From the NCBI RefSeq assembly GCF_008370345.1, contig NZ_VTUU01000011.1:27946-91945 (forward strand): 64,000 bases of DNA, given 5' to 3'. Position 1 is the stretch's first letter, and the number at the start of each line of letters is the position of its first letter. Below the pieces are notes generated by a model, which was not told the origin of the DNA, made no database searches, and saw nothing but the letters and a program-made list of their open reading frames with translations. Positions 45,404 to 55,328 of this stretch are shown one piece after another. A program made the position numbers and the translations under genes. The DNA is from Marinobacter salinexigens. Lineage in GTDB: Bacteria; Pseudomonadota; Gammaproteobacteria; Pseudomonadales; Oleiphilaceae.

Positions 45404-46255
45404 ATGACAGGATTATTGAATTGCAGTCGTCTGGCCCGAAGTCTGGTTTTGGCAACGATGGTCATGGCAGGGCAGGCCCACGCCCTCGCACCTGAACACG
45501 AAACCCGCCGTCTGATGCTGGCCACAGAGGAAGCGGTTTCCAGTGAAAAATGGAACGAAGCCGCGGAATATCTGAACCGCCTTCAGGTGCTGGAGGGAGA
45601 AAAGCCTGCGGAATACTTCTATTACCGCGGCCGCGTCATGTTCCAGGCCGGACATCTCAATGAAGCCCAGTCAGCGTTTGAGCACTACGTCGGGCAGACT
45701 GGTGCAGAAGGCTCTCATTACCAGGAATCCCTGAAACTGATTACCGAGATTGAGAAGACGCGAAAAGCTAACGCGAGTGCCGCGCAGCCGGGCACCGGGA
45801 AGGGCGGCCGGGTTGCGGTTATTGAACCGGCCGGCCAGCAAAGCCTTGAATCCCTGCGTAAACTCTATCTGGCGAACAGTGATCTTGAAGCGCTCACACT
45901 GCACCTGAACAGTCTGCTCGGCGTAGCGGGTTGGAGGCAGGATCAGGGTGTCGTGCAACTGGATCGGCCTGCTGATATTGGTTATCAGGTCAACGTCAGC
46001 GGTAGCACGATAAATGTTCAGGAAACCCGTCGGGACACCAGCGGTGTTGTTCGTAAAACACAGCCTCTATCCGTTTATGGCGTGAATCCGCAGGTTGAAT
46101 GGAGTTGTGAGCCAGCCGCCGGAGCATGCTGGGTGTATGACCCGCGAGATGGATCAAGACTGCTCCAGCTGGCGCTGGGGCGGGATCAGGCCCGTGAGAT
46201 AGCCCACACACTGGGGCGCGTGATCAAGCAGCTTCAGACTGCCTCCGGTTCCTGA
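45404..46255 (+). CDS. Exported TPR-like protein of unknown function
   Basis: 283 residues with a signal peptide (cleavage near AHA-L at about 28). Residues 35-120 form helical repeat units (EKWNEAAEYLNRLQVLEGE, YFYYRGRVMFQAGHLNEAQ), consistent with two or three tetratricopeptide repeats. The C-terminal 130 residues (SLESLRKLYLANSDLEALTL, then VEWSCEPAAGACWVYDPRDG with two cysteines that could form a disulfide) are unfamiliar. It is 5 bases after rmuC and probably co-transcribed. A small hairpin overlaps its stop codon (46245-46261). Function unknown. Confidence 0.75.
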   Translation: MTGLLNCSRLARSLVLATMVMAGQAHALAPEHETRRLMLATEEAVSSEKWNEAAEYLNRLQVLEGEKPAEYFYYRGRVMFQAGHLNEAQSAFEHYVGQTGAEGSHYQESLKLITEIEKTRKANASAAQPGTGKGGRVAVIEPAGQQSLESLRKLYLANSDLEALTLHLNSLLGVAGWRQDQGVVQLDRPADIGYQVNVSGSTINVQETRRDTSGVVRKTQPLSVYGVNPQVEWSCEPAAGACWVYDPRDGSRLLQLALGRDQAREIAHTLGRVIKQLQTASGS

Positions 46256-46282
46256 AACCGGCCTTCCTGTTCTCCTGACTTC

Positions 46283-47314
46283 CTACTTCACCAAGGTGCC
46301 CCGTTCTCCCTCGCGGTAGGCACCTGGTGTAACTCCCGTCCACTTCTTGAAGGCTCGGTGGAAGGTTGAAGGCTCGGTGAATCCAACTTTGCTGGCGATA
46401 TCATTGATGGGGAGTTCCTGTCTGCTCAGGTAATAAATCGCCATATCACGCCGCAACAGGTCTTTTATCTCCTGAAACGAGGTGTTTTCCTGCTTGAGGC
46501 GCCTGCGCAATGTTTGCGGGCTGGTATGCAGCTCTGCGGCAATCCACTCGAAATCCGGTAATGGTCTGGAAAAGTCCCGGCCGATCAAGGTCCGGATTTT
46601 TCCCGTGAACGTGTTGCTTTCATCGGGGCGGGAAAGGAGATCTGCCGGGGAGGTTTTGAGGAACTGCCGCATTTCCGGTTTGTCCCTGATGACCGGTGCG
46701 GACAGAAAACGTTTATCGAAGGTCAGGGCTGTCTGGCTGGATTCAAATTCCAGCGGGCAGTGGAAAATGTGTCGGTATTCGTCGCCGTGGGAAGGGCGTG
46801 GGTAGTCAAACTCTGCTCTTTCCAGTTCGATAGGCTGGCCAATCAGCCAGCTACCTAATCGGTGCCAGATAACCAGCAGGCTTTCCCGGAGAAAGTAGTG
46901 GGGATCGTGAATGTCGCCCTCTATCCGGGTGACCAACCGGGCATGCTCGCCGGAGGTGTTGAGCTCCATGGTAACCATGGGCTCAAACAGGCGGGAAAAC
47001 TGATAGGCCTGTCGATAAACCGCTTCCAGGGTCGGGCAGTCGATCACCAGGGCGCACATGGTCGCAAACGTACCGCTGCGGGCGCGGCGGGGCCCCATTC
47101 CCATAAACTCGTCGTCCAGACGACTCCAGAGTACCTGCATGAGTCGACTGAACTGATCACTGTTCACCCGGGCCATCTCAATACGCAGTAGCTCGGGTGA
47201 AATACCAGCTTCGATCAGCAGTTCCCGGGTATCGAAACCCAGACTTTCGGCACCGACCAGGGATGCCTGAACAAAGTGCCGGGAAACCGTCAGGTTGGAC
47301 ATTTCTCTCGCCAT
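46283..47314 (-). CDS. AraC-family regulator (OruR/ArgR-like)
   Basis: About 343 residues. The N-terminal half is the arabinose-binding-like sensor (PF12625): SLGFDTRELLIEAGISPELL, FMGMGPRRARSGTFATMCA. The C-terminal 100 residues hold the AraC DNA-binding domain (WIAAELHTSPQTLRRRLKQE and INDIASKVGFTEPSTFHRAF). Divergent from the CaiB-type gene at 47492, so regulation of that acyl-CoA enzyme is likely. The start is uncertain among ATG 47314, ATG 47302 and a longer frame from 47434 whose first 40 residues do not look like the family. Confidence 0.9.
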   Translation of the reverse strand: MAREMSNLTVSRHFVQASLVGAESLGFDTRELLIEAGISPELLRIEMARVNSDQFSRLMQVLWSRLDDEFMGMGPRRARSGTFATMCALVIDCPTLEAVYRQAYQFSRLFEPMVTMELNTSGEHARLVTRIEGDIHDPHYFLRESLLVIWHRLGSWLIGQPIELERAEFDYPRPSHGDEYRHIFHCPLEFESSQTALTFDKRFLSAPVIRDKPEMRQFLKTSPADLLSRPDESNTFTGKIRTLIGRDFSRPLPDFEWIAAELHTSPQTLRRRLKQENTSFQEIKDLLRRDMAIYYLSRQELPINDIASKVGFTEPSTFHRAFKKWTGVTPGAYREGERGTLVK

Positions 47315-47491
47315 TCCATGAAAACGAAATCCATCATAAGACCCGCACACCACATTGCAAGCCGTGAACGGGGCACAAAGTTGGCAGAAATGGTCAATCG
47401 GAATGAAGTAACCGGCAGTTGGCCCTGTTAGCAAAACCGGGCAGCATGGGCTGGATCAAGCTGACAAATTCCAATAACAAAGGAGAGCCTG

Positions 47492-48613
47492 ATGGCAGGC
47501 CCGTTATCGTCACTGAAAGTACTGGATTTCAGCACACTGTTACCAGGCCCATACGCCACCATGTTGCTGGCTGATATGGGCGCGGAAGTCTTGAGGGTAG
47601 AGGCTCCGGACAGAATGGACCTTACCCGGGTAATGCCTCCCCATGATGGTGGTGTCAGCACAGCTCACGGTTACCTGAATCGGGGAAAGCATTCCATTGC
47701 CCTGAACCTGAAAGAAGAGGCAAACGTAGAAAGAATCAAAGCGCTGGTGGCGGAGTTTGATGTGGTTGTCGAACAGTTCCGGCCGGGTGTCATGGATCGT
47801 CTCGGAATTGGCTACGAGGTACTCAGGAGTATCAATCCACGCCTTATCTATTGCTCCATAACCGGTTATGGACAAACCGGACCCTATCGGGATAAAGCCG
47901 GGCACGACATCAACTACCTGTCCCTGGCAGGTGTCAGCTCCCACTGTGGCCGTGCCGAAAGGGGGCCGCCGCCAATGGGAATCCAGATTGCGGACGTTGC
48001 GGGCGGCTCTCACCATGCGGTGATGGGCATATTGGCGGCTGTCATCCATCGGCAGCAATCCGGGGAAGGTCAGTATGTGGATATCAGTATGACGGATGCG
48101 GCGTTCGCTCTGAATGCCATGTCCGGTGCAGCATGCCTGGCCGGCGGTCAGGAGCAGCGGCCGGAGAGTTCGTTGCTCAACGGCGGTTCTTTCTACGACT
48201 ACTATCAGACCAGTGATGGCCGATGGTTGTCTGTCGGTAGCCTGGAGCCACAATTCTCTTCGCGCCTTTGTGAAACTCTGGGTCTGGATGAAATGAAAAG
48301 TTTCGCCCTCAGCCAGAACCCGGAACATCAGAAAACCCTCAAGCAGGCCATTAGCGGGGCTATTGCAACCAGAACTCTGGAGCAATGGCGAAAGGTATTT
48401 GCCAATAGGGATGCCTGTGTCGAACCGGTACTGAGCATTGCGGAAGCCGCCGAGCACCCGCAGATGCAGGCCCGGGATATGGTGATCATGGTTGATCGGG
48501 GAGATGGAACCGCACAGCGCCAGATCGGGTTTCCGATCAAATTCGAAAAAACGGCCTGCCATGCCGGATGGGTGGGCCGAACCCTGGGGGCCGACAACGA
48601 CGACTATCTCTAA
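47492..48613 (+). CDS. CaiB/BaiF family CoA transferase or 2-methylacyl-CoA racemase
   Basis: 373 residues of the family III CoA-transferase fold. The opening LKVLDFSTLLPGPYATMLLADMGAEVLRVE and the GHDINYLSLAG motif (137-147) with His138, plus Asp168 in IADVAGG, match alpha-methylacyl-CoA racemase rather than true transferases, in which the motif differs. A racemase converts (R)- to (S)-2-methylacyl-CoA so that branched chains can be beta-oxidised. ATG at 47492 follows AAGGAGAG. It has an AraC regulator divergently upstream. Confidence 0.88.
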   Translation: MAGPLSSLKVLDFSTLLPGPYATMLLADMGAEVLRVEAPDRMDLTRVMPPHDGGVSTAHGYLNRGKHSIALNLKEEANVERIKALVAEFDVVVEQFRPGVMDRLGIGYEVLRSINPRLIYCSITGYGQTGPYRDKAGHDINYLSLAGVSSHCGRAERGPPPMGIQIADVAGGSHHAVMGILAAVIHRQQSGEGQYVDISMTDAAFALNAMSGAACLAGGQEQRPESSLLNGGSFYDYYQTSDGRWLSVGSLEPQFSSRLCETLGLDEMKSFALSQNPEHQKTLKQAISGAIATRTLEQWRKVFANRDACVEPVLSIAEAAEHPQMQARDMVIMVDRGDGTAQRQIGFPIKFEKTACHAGWVGRTLGADNDDYL

Positions 48614-48665
48614 AAATCGTGAGTATCTGTTCGGTTTTGCTGCCGGGAAGCGATTAGTCTGCTAG

Positions 48666-48715
48666 CTTTATCATTGTCACCGATCACGGTGCACCCGTAG
48701 TGAACAATGATAAGG
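48666..48715 (+). promoter_or_regulatory. Inverted repeat that can mask the acylase ribosome-binding site
   Basis: CTTTATCATTGT (48666-48677) pairs with ACAATGATAAGG (48704-48715), 12 bp with one U-G. An inner CACCG-ATCA-CGGTG hairpin lies at 48678-48691. The 3' arm includes the AAGG of the Shine-Dalgarno for ATG 48724. It could be a translational switch or a DNA operator. Confidence 0.5.
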
Positions 48716-48723
48716 ATAACACT

Positions 48724-51399
48724 ATGAAAATCAGGAAAATGTCAGGCTACCGGCCTGGTTATAGCCGGGCGTTCAGCCTGGCTCTGATGCTTGCCGGCAG
48801 TACGGTACTGACAGGGTGTCTCAACGACGACGATAGCTCCCCCTCAAGCTCAGGTAGCGTGAGCCTTGATACCAACCTGTTCCCGGAGGATGGTCAGCTA
48901 GAGGCGACTATTCGCAGGACGACGGACGGTGTGCCTCACATTACCGCTGATAACCTCAAATCCGCTGCGTTCGGCCATGGTTATGCCCAGGCTCAGGACA
49001 ACGTGTGCATGCTGGCCGAAGCAATTGTGAAGGCCCGAAGTGAGCGTGCGAAGTACTTCGGGCCGGGTCCCGATGATATCAACATCATCAACGATTTCAG
49101 CTTCAAGGCACAAAAAATTCTCAGCGGCGCTGAGGAAGAGTTTCCGATGCTGTCGCCAGAGTCTACGGCTCTCATCGAGGGCTTTGCTGCGGGCTACAAC
49201 AAGTATGTGAGTGAAACAGCGCCGGGGGATTTGCCCGCTGAATGTAACAACCAGCCCTGGGTAAAGACCATTACACCGGTTGACCTGTTTGCGCACTATC
49301 GTATTGTTGGCCAGTACGCCAGTGGTGCACTGTTTGCCACAGGCGCAGTGTTCCTTGCAGTCCCTCCGGGTGAATCGCCGGTTCCTGAGTCTGTCGTTGC
49401 TGCAAGCCAGAGCATGGATCCTTTCAAACTGGTTGCTGCAAATGCCCGCATGCATGCAAGCGATATAAAGAACTTCCAGGATATGGGGCTGGCAAGCAAT
49501 GCCTGGGGTATTGGCCGGGAGATGAGCGAGGGCGGAAAGGGGGCATTGCTCGCGAATCCGCACTTTCCTTATACCGGCCACCGTCGCTTGTACCAGGTGC
49601 AGATGACCGTGCCGGGCTACCTCAATGCTATGGGTGCCGGTTTGCTGGGAACGGCTGTCCCCCTGATCAACTTCAATGAAAATCTGGGTTGGTCTCACAC
49701 CGTCACAACAAGCCGTCGATTTACGCTCTACGAGCTGACACTTAAAGACGGCGATAATCTTACCTACATCAAGGATGGTGTAGAGAAGCCCATTACATCC
49801 GAAACCTTCCAGGTAGAAGTATTCAATGGTTCGCCCACGCCCACCGTGCTGGAGCGAACGTTCTACTACTCGGAATACGGCCCAATGCTTTCGGCGAATG
49901 CGGTAACCAGCGGAGGCCTGCCGAAGTGGGGTGCCAACGGTACCGCCTATACCTACCGGGATGCGAATGCCAGCACCACCCGTCTGCTGGACACCTGGCT
50001 GCAAATGAGCCAGGCCAGTAATCTGCAAGAGTTCCAGGACGTCTTCAGGAACTGTGGCACGACCTTCTGGACGAACTCTACGTATGCGGACGATCAGGGA
50101 AATGCATTCTACATCGACAGCAGTTCGGTTCCGAATCTGTCCAAGCAGGCATTGGCTGTTATTGCTTTTAAACGCAATGCCAGCGCTGCCTATAACCAGC
50201 TCTTCAATGCGGGCCTGACACTTCTGGATGGCAATTCTTCACGGGATGACTGGGTTGAAGGAAGCTGTAACGGGCTGGTGCCTTATGAGGACAAGCCCAA
50301 GCTACTGAGGGCGGACTGGGTACAGAACTCCAATGACAGCTACTGGTCCACCAACCCGGCAGAGTTCCTGACCGGATATTCGCCCATGTTCGGCCCTGAA
50401 GAGTCACCGCTGGGGCCGCGCACAAGGTTGGGTATTTCCATGCTCCAGAACCCTTTGTCATCAGGCCCGGTTTCACCGACGGCACCGGAGCCTGCTGGGC
50501 AGGATGGAAAGTTTGGGGCTGAAGATCTGGTCAATGTGATCTACAACAACAGGGCCTGGTACGCCGATGAGTTCCTTGATGAGCTCAGGAATCGTTGTAC
50601 GGCGATTGGGGCAACGCAGGTTCTTCTCCCTACTGCAGGTTCGCGATCAGTTGATCAGGGTTGCGCCGTATTGCAGGCCTGGGATGGTCTTTACAATATC
50701 GATAGCGTTGGAGCGCACGTATATCGTGTCTTTATCGCCAATTACCGCAACAGTTTTGCAACGGACCTTACGGTGCCTTTCGATCCGACCGACCCGGTCG
50801 CAACGCCCTCCACGCCATCGGCGACCAATGCGGGCACTCCGGATGACCCTATGCTGCAGGCTCTGGCTGTTGGTTTGAATGCGCTTGATTCTGTCGGCAT
50901 TGCCTATGATGCCGCGTTGGGAACGGTGCAGTATTACCAACCATCCGGCGGAGCACTTCCCGGGCTGGCGGGTGGAAGCCTGAGTGGTGGTACGCCAACA
51001 GACCTGGGGCCATCGTTCCCATGGCATGGTGGTGATGGAGGTGTCGATGGCGCATTTAACGCTATCGGTGTCGTTACCGACCCCTTCCTTGAAGATACCC
51101 GCTTCCCTCGTGTTGCACCCAGTACGATTGCCAATACGGCAGGGTTGTCCGATGTTGCTGGAGAAGGCTGGAGAATGGCGCGTGGCACCAGTTGGCACTT
51201 TGGCCTGGAGTTTACGGATAACGGGCCGGAGGCTTTCGGACTTGTCAGCTATTCACAATCCACCGATTCAGATTCGACCTTCTTCAATGATCAGAGCCAG
51301 CGCTTCTCTGACAAGAATTATCGGCCGATTGCATTCTCGGAGGAAGATATTGAAGCGAGTCTTCTGACAGGAGGCGAGCAGACCATCACCAGCGACTGA
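48724..51399 (+). CDS. Penicillin-acylase-family (Ntn hydrolase) lipoprotein
   Basis: 891 residues. ATG at 48724 (AAGGA 7 bases before) gives a lipoprotein signal ending LTGC, lipidated Cys32. The mature protein is a penicillin G / AHL acylase-type precursor: TIRRTTDGVPHITADNLKSA opens the alpha chain, and LASNAWGIGREMSEGGKG contains Ser258, the expected self-cleavage point and N-terminal nucleophile of the beta chain, followed by LLANPHFPY. Such enzymes cleave amides such as acyl-homoserine lactones or cyclic lipopeptides; the substrate here is unknown. It converges on a lipase-like lipoprotein across a strong terminator. Confidence 0.88.
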   Translation: MKIRKMSGYRPGYSRAFSLALMLAGSTVLTGCLNDDDSSPSSSGSVSLDTNLFPEDGQLEATIRRTTDGVPHITADNLKSAAFGHGYAQAQDNVCMLAEAIVKARSERAKYFGPGPDDINIINDFSFKAQKILSGAEEEFPMLSPESTALIEGFAAGYNKYVSETAPGDLPAECNNQPWVKTITPVDLFAHYRIVGQYASGALFATGAVFLAVPPGESPVPESVVAASQSMDPFKLVAANARMHASDIKNFQDMGLASNAWGIGREMSEGGKGALLANPHFPYTGHRRLYQVQMTVPGYLNAMGAGLLGTAVPLINFNENLGWSHTVTTSRRFTLYELTLKDGDNLTYIKDGVEKPITSETFQVEVFNGSPTPTVLERTFYYSEYGPMLSANAVTSGGLPKWGANGTAYTYRDANASTTRLLDTWLQMSQASNLQEFQDVFRNCGTTFWTNSTYADDQGNAFYIDSSSVPNLSKQALAVIAFKRNASAAYNQLFNAGLTLLDGNSSRDDWVEGSCNGLVPYEDKPKLLRADWVQNSNDSYWSTNPAEFLTGYSPMFGPEESPLGPRTRLGISMLQNPLSSGPVSPTAPEPAGQDGKFGAEDLVNVIYNNRAWYADEFLDELRNRCTAIGATQVLLPTAGSRSVDQGCAVLQAWDGLYNIDSVGAHVYRVFIANYRNSFATDLTVPFDPTDPVATPSTPSATNAGTPDDPMLQALAVGLNALDSVGIAYDAALGTVQYYQPSGGALPGLAGGSLSGGTPTDLGPSFPWHGGDGGVDGAFNAIGVVTDPFLEDTRFPRVAPSTIANTAGLSDVAGEGWRMARGTSWHFGLEFTDNGPEAFGLVSYSQSTDSDSTFFNDQSQRFSDKNYRPIAFSEEDIEASLLTGGEQTITSD

Positions 51400-51425
51400 C
51401 ACGCATTCAGTAAAGCAGGGAGTAA

Positions 51426-51458
51426 AAAGAAAGCCGGGCATATCGCCCGGCTTTCTTT
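51426..51458. terminator. Bidirectional terminator between acylase and lipase genes
   Basis: AAAGAAAGCCGGGC / GCCCGGCTTTCTTT, a perfect 14-bp stem with a 5-base loop, serving two convergent genes. Confidence 0.93.
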
Positions 51459-51476
51459 GTTTGAGGGGGGCAGCGA

Positions 51477-54275
51477 TTACTGCTGGATGACAGTGTCATC
51501 CGTGGCTGTTGTACCGGCACCTCCAGAGAGGATCATGCCGATTGTCTGGCCGACCATTTCAGAGAATACATCGGAATTGTCAGCAGAAACCGGTGTGCCA
51601 TGAGTACCTGCGGTGTAACGCGTGATGGCCGGCAGAGCGTAGTTACCTGCGGCTGTCACGTCATTGGCGCTCAGGGTCAGGGCCAGAGGCTCTGTACCTG
51701 CAAGCGGCGCAATGAAAGCGTTGCCGAGGGTTTCGCCTTCTCCTGCGCTGTTTGGAATCACCGTATCGCCAATGATTTCAGACAGCAGGATGCCGGTGCC
51801 GGCAGCCACGTGGTTATCCGAGAAGTTAACCGGGTCTACGGTATCCAGAGTTGCTTGCAGCACGTTGAAGTAGGTTTCCAGATTGGCATCACCCTGTTCC
51901 AGACCCGCCGCTGCGCTCAGGCCACCGAGAATGGCTGGTGCGAACGTCTCGGAGTTTTCAAGCAGGCGCACGATGCCGCCGCCCGGGGTCAGTAGGCTTG
52001 CGGCCACTACGTCGTCAGAGGTCTTCTCAGAGAGGGTGATCTGATTCTCGTTGGAAGCCGCAACGAACGGCGAACCGTTGATGGTGCCGAGGGAGTGACC
52101 CACGAAGAATACGTTGGTCATATCCAGAGTCCCGCCAGCGGCGGCGCCGTTGATGTCGATGTTGCCCAGACTTGCCCGAAGGTTCATCAGGTCAACAGCT
52201 CCCTGGCGGTTGTTGTCGCGGCTGGCCAGGAAGTTGGTCAGGTTAATGAACAGACTTCCTGATTCATCTTCACCTGCGGCCACTGCCGGATCGAAATCCA
52301 TCAGTGTTGGCTGGTTGGCATCGTCTGCGTAGAAATTGAAATGGCGTTCAACGTCAGTTGCTGCAATACCCGGAATGGTGCTGCCAGGAGTTGCAACGGT
52401 GTTTTCTGCTGCGCCCAGGAAACCAATCGCGGCATCCAGGTTAGCATCTCCCGAGGTTCCTCCTGTCAGCACATCATCGATGATTGCTTGTGCTGTAACC
52501 GCATCCTGGCTGGTTGCCGTCATCACGAAGCTCAGGTTCAATTGCCCGGCGATTAAGGCAGCCACCGTAGTGTCGGAAGGAGCGAGGCTCGCGGGCAGGC
52601 CATTGTCCTGACCCGCTTGCAGAAGGGATGTTGCGAGCCCTTCCACGGACGCCTGGGACGCAGGAGTTACACCATGCAGTGGTTGATCAATCGCAACAAC
52701 AGCAACGTTGGTTCCCATCGCAGCCAGTGTACTGACGAGCGCACTACCAAATGACAAGGCGGCACTGCGGTCCGTGGTGATGCCATGCTGGTAGATTACG
52801 GTACCGCCACTGACATCACCTGAGCTGGGATACAGAACCAGCACTGGCGCTTCCTGAAGTTCACCTTCCGGGAACGGGAAAATGTAGTTTACGACGTCTG
52901 ATACGGACGGGTCCGCTTGCGGAATGACAAGGTTAAGGCCCGAGAACGCATAGTTCATGGTGGCCGCCAGGCCGCTGTCAGCCGTCCAGGATTCGGTGAC
53001 CAATGGTGTGCCGTTGGTACCGCTCGGCGTGCCCAGGTAGTAAGGAAGCTCGATCGTACCCTGTACAAGGTTGACGTTTCCGGCACCGCCTGCCGCAGCC
53101 GATACCGGCGCGGAGGCCAGTGCTACATCGTTTGTACCCGCAAGATCCAGTGTGACTGTTCTGGCAGCAGGCGTCGGGAGAAGGTCAGAAAACCCGCCCG
53201 CAGCGGATGGGGCACTGCTGAGAGTAACACCGATACATTCAACGGCCAGGCTTCCAGTCAAACCTTCACAGGGTGCTCCACCACCGAACAGCGTCGGTAG
53301 TTTCTCGGCAATTGTGCCGCCAGACGAAGCAGGGATGTTCGGGAAGGCATTATAGGCTGCGGTAACAGCGGTATTAACGTCTGCATAGGAACTGGCTCCG
53401 CCCGCAACCGCGCTTTTTGCTGCGGAGACCTTCACAAAGCCTTCAATCTGGTCCGCAAACCAGGCTGCAGGCTCAGCAATGTAAGGCAGAACCTTTTCAT
53501 CGTTAGACGTTGTAAAACTGTAGGAGATGGCAACGTCATCAGCGGTAAGGGAAGCACCCACTGCGCCAAAGTAGGCTTCAGCCAGTGGCTCCCAGACGCG
53601 GTTGATCAGGGTACGCACAGCGGCAAGCGACGCCGTGCCCAGAGGCTCATCGCCTGTCAGGCTGGCATAGGATGGCGACTGAATGATGGCATCGCCATTT
53701 ACGTCGAGCACTCCCGTGGTCACAACAGCGATATAGCGCTTGCGCGGGTTCAGCGGCTGAGTCGGTACAATCCGGATAGCGGAACTACCGTCAAGTGTCA
53801 CTGTATCCGCAGTAAACTGTGGCATGGCCGTCGGGCCAGACAGTGCGAGCTCCAGTGTGGGGGGTTCGCCGTTGCTCAGACCCTGCACCGGATCACCGCT
53901 GGCATAGGCAACTTCGATCAGGAAAACGGTTTGATTTGCCACCACTGAATTGGCGTCAACCTGGCCGTTGAACTGGATAACGGCAGGAGCAATGGTGGAG
54001 GCCCCACTCAGGGAGTTCAGTGCAGTAGTTACCGGGGGGGATGTATCACCAACACGGAAGGTTCCGTCTTTGGCTACCGAGTCAAAAATCAGGTCATTGG
54101 GAATCGGGAGTTGGCTGGTGACCGGGTTGAATATTGGCCACGTTTTCCCGGTAACGGCCGGGTTGCTGATCTGGTAATCCGGGTTGGCATTCGCCCCTTC
54201 GTCTCCGCCGCTTAAGCAGCCTGTAAGTCCAACGGAAGACGCCACGGCAAGACTTATTAGAGTTTTCTTGAACAT
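51477..54275 (-). CDS. VolA/Pla-1-type surface lipase or lysophospholipase lipoprotein
   Basis: 932 residues. The lipoprotein signal ends GLTGC (Cys20). The N-terminal domain has FNPVTSQLPIPNDLIFD and RKRYIAVVTTGVLDVNGD, typical of bacterial lipases with an Ig-like N-terminal domain (PF12262), and the C-terminal alpha/beta hydrolase domain holds GHSLG with Ser728. In Vibrio the relative VolA is a surface-exposed lysophospholipase that allows growth on host lipids. Here a role in external lipid use is inferred. AGGAAAAGG precedes the ATG at 54275. Confidence 0.88.
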   Translation of the reverse strand: MFKKTLISLAVASSVGLTGCLSGGDEGANANPDYQISNPAVTGKTWPIFNPVTSQLPIPNDLIFDSVAKDGTFRVGDTSPPVTTALNSLSGASTIAPAVIQFNGQVDANSVVANQTVFLIEVAYASGDPVQGLSNGEPPTLELALSGPTAMPQFTADTVTLDGSSAIRIVPTQPLNPRKRYIAVVTTGVLDVNGDAIIQSPSYASLTGDEPLGTASLAAVRTLINRVWEPLAEAYFGAVGASLTADDVAISYSFTTSNDEKVLPYIAEPAAWFADQIEGFVKVSAAKSAVAGGASSYADVNTAVTAAYNAFPNIPASSGGTIAEKLPTLFGGGAPCEGLTGSLAVECIGVTLSSAPSAAGGFSDLLPTPAARTVTLDLAGTNDVALASAPVSAAAGGAGNVNLVQGTIELPYYLGTPSGTNGTPLVTESWTADSGLAATMNYAFSGLNLVIPQADPSVSDVVNYIFPFPEGELQEAPVLVLYPSSGDVSGGTVIYQHGITTDRSAALSFGSALVSTLAAMGTNVAVVAIDQPLHGVTPASQASVEGLATSLLQAGQDNGLPASLAPSDTTVAALIAGQLNLSFVMTATSQDAVTAQAIIDDVLTGGTSGDANLDAAIGFLGAAENTVATPGSTIPGIAATDVERHFNFYADDANQPTLMDFDPAVAAGEDESGSLFINLTNFLASRDNNRQGAVDLMNLRASLGNIDINGAAAGGTLDMTNVFFVGHSLGTINGSPFVAASNENQITLSEKTSDDVVAASLLTPGGGIVRLLENSETFAPAILGGLSAAAGLEQGDANLETYFNVLQATLDTVDPVNFSDNHVAAGTGILLSEIIGDTVIPNSAGEGETLGNAFIAPLAGTEPLALTLSANDVTAAGNYALPAITRYTAGTHGTPVSADNSDVFSEMVGQTIGMILSGGAGTTATDDTVIQQ

Positions 54276-54554
54276 GGGTGGAACCTTTTCCTGTTGTTGT
54301 GTCGTTATGTTCGGCAGCTGACGGGGCCGGTCTCTGATCCGGTAAGCCCGTTGTCAGTGGCCTTTCCTGCTAGAACGATTGTCTGAAATTGTAGCCAGCA
54401 CTAGAGCCAATTTCTGTAACTCTGACTATAGCGACAGTATGGCAACTGTTGATCAGCCGAAAGTGTGATTCTTTCCTTCAGATCGTCCAGCGTAAGAGGT
54501 GCCCGGCATTCCTGAAAAATAGTTGGGAGTTAGTGGTTTGTCGAGCAGCCAGAC

Positions 54555-55328
54555 TTACTCGAAACCGGAGTAATCCGGTGCCCGCTTTTCCATGAATGCA
54601 CGAAAGGCCTCGGCGGCTTCCGGTGACTTCAGTCGTTCCGAGAACAGGGCGCCCTCGGCCAGCATGGTCTCCCTCAACTGCTCGGTGGTAGGGCGGTTGA
54701 TAAGGGTCTTGGCTGCCCGGATGGCAGCGGGTGGTTGTGCGGCAAGTTGTTTGCAGGCTGCAAGGGCAAGGCTCTCGGTGTCCTGCGCGGGACAAACCCT
54801 GTTGATCAGACCGAGCCGGAAGGCATCATCTGAGCTGAACGTATTGCCCAGCATCAGCAACTCGGCAGCGCGCACGCGTCCCAGCCAGGAAGGTAATAGA
54901 AGGCTTGAGCCCCCTTCGGGACACAGCCCTAGGTTGGTGAAGGGCATCTGGAAACGGGCGTTATCGCCCGCGAATACCATGTCACAGTGCAGCAGCATGG
55001 TGGTTCCGATACCGACAGCGGGGCCGTTAACCGAGGCAACAACAGGCTTGGTTGCCGTGGCGAGCAAAAGGAGAAAGCGGCCAACCGGAGTTTCCTCGAA
55101 GGCGCCGGGCAGGCCCTGGGCAAAATCGCCAAGATCGTTGCCGGCAGTAAAGCATTCCTCGCTGCCGGTGAACAGAACGCAGCGGATGCCTGGTTCGGTA
55201 CCGGCCCGTTCCAGAGCATCGCCCAGAGCGGTATACATATCGTGGGTGAGGGCGTTCTTGCGATCTGGCCGGTCGATCCGAACCGTCAGGATATGGTCTT
55301 CAAGGGTAGTGCGAATCAAGTCTGTCAC
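54555..55328 (-). CDS. Enoyl-CoA hydratase/isomerase family protein
   Basis: 257 residues, crotonase fold. Diagnostic blocks are RPDRKNALTHDMYTALGDAL, the oxyanion-hole region FTAGNDLGDF, PVVASVNGPAVGIGTTMLLH and NLGLCPEGGSSLLLPSWLG with a Glu at the usual catalytic position. The other common catalytic glutamate is not evident, as in several isomerase-like members, so hydratase versus isomerase activity is open. The start is GTG at 55328 with AGGAG 5 bases beyond the spacer. It acts in fatty-acid or related acyl-CoA degradation. Confidence 0.9.
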   Translation of the reverse strand: MTDLIRTTLEDHILTVRIDRPDRKNALTHDMYTALGDALERAGTEPGIRCVLFTGSEECFTAGNDLGDFAQGLPGAFEETPVGRFLLLLATATKPVVASVNGPAVGIGTTMLLHCDMVFAGDNARFQMPFTNLGLCPEGGSSLLLPSWLGRVRAAELLMLGNTFSSDDAFRLGLINRVCPAQDTESLALAACKQLAAQPPAAIRAAKTLINRPTTEQLRETMLAEGALFSERLKSPEAAEAFRAFMEKRAPDYSGFE

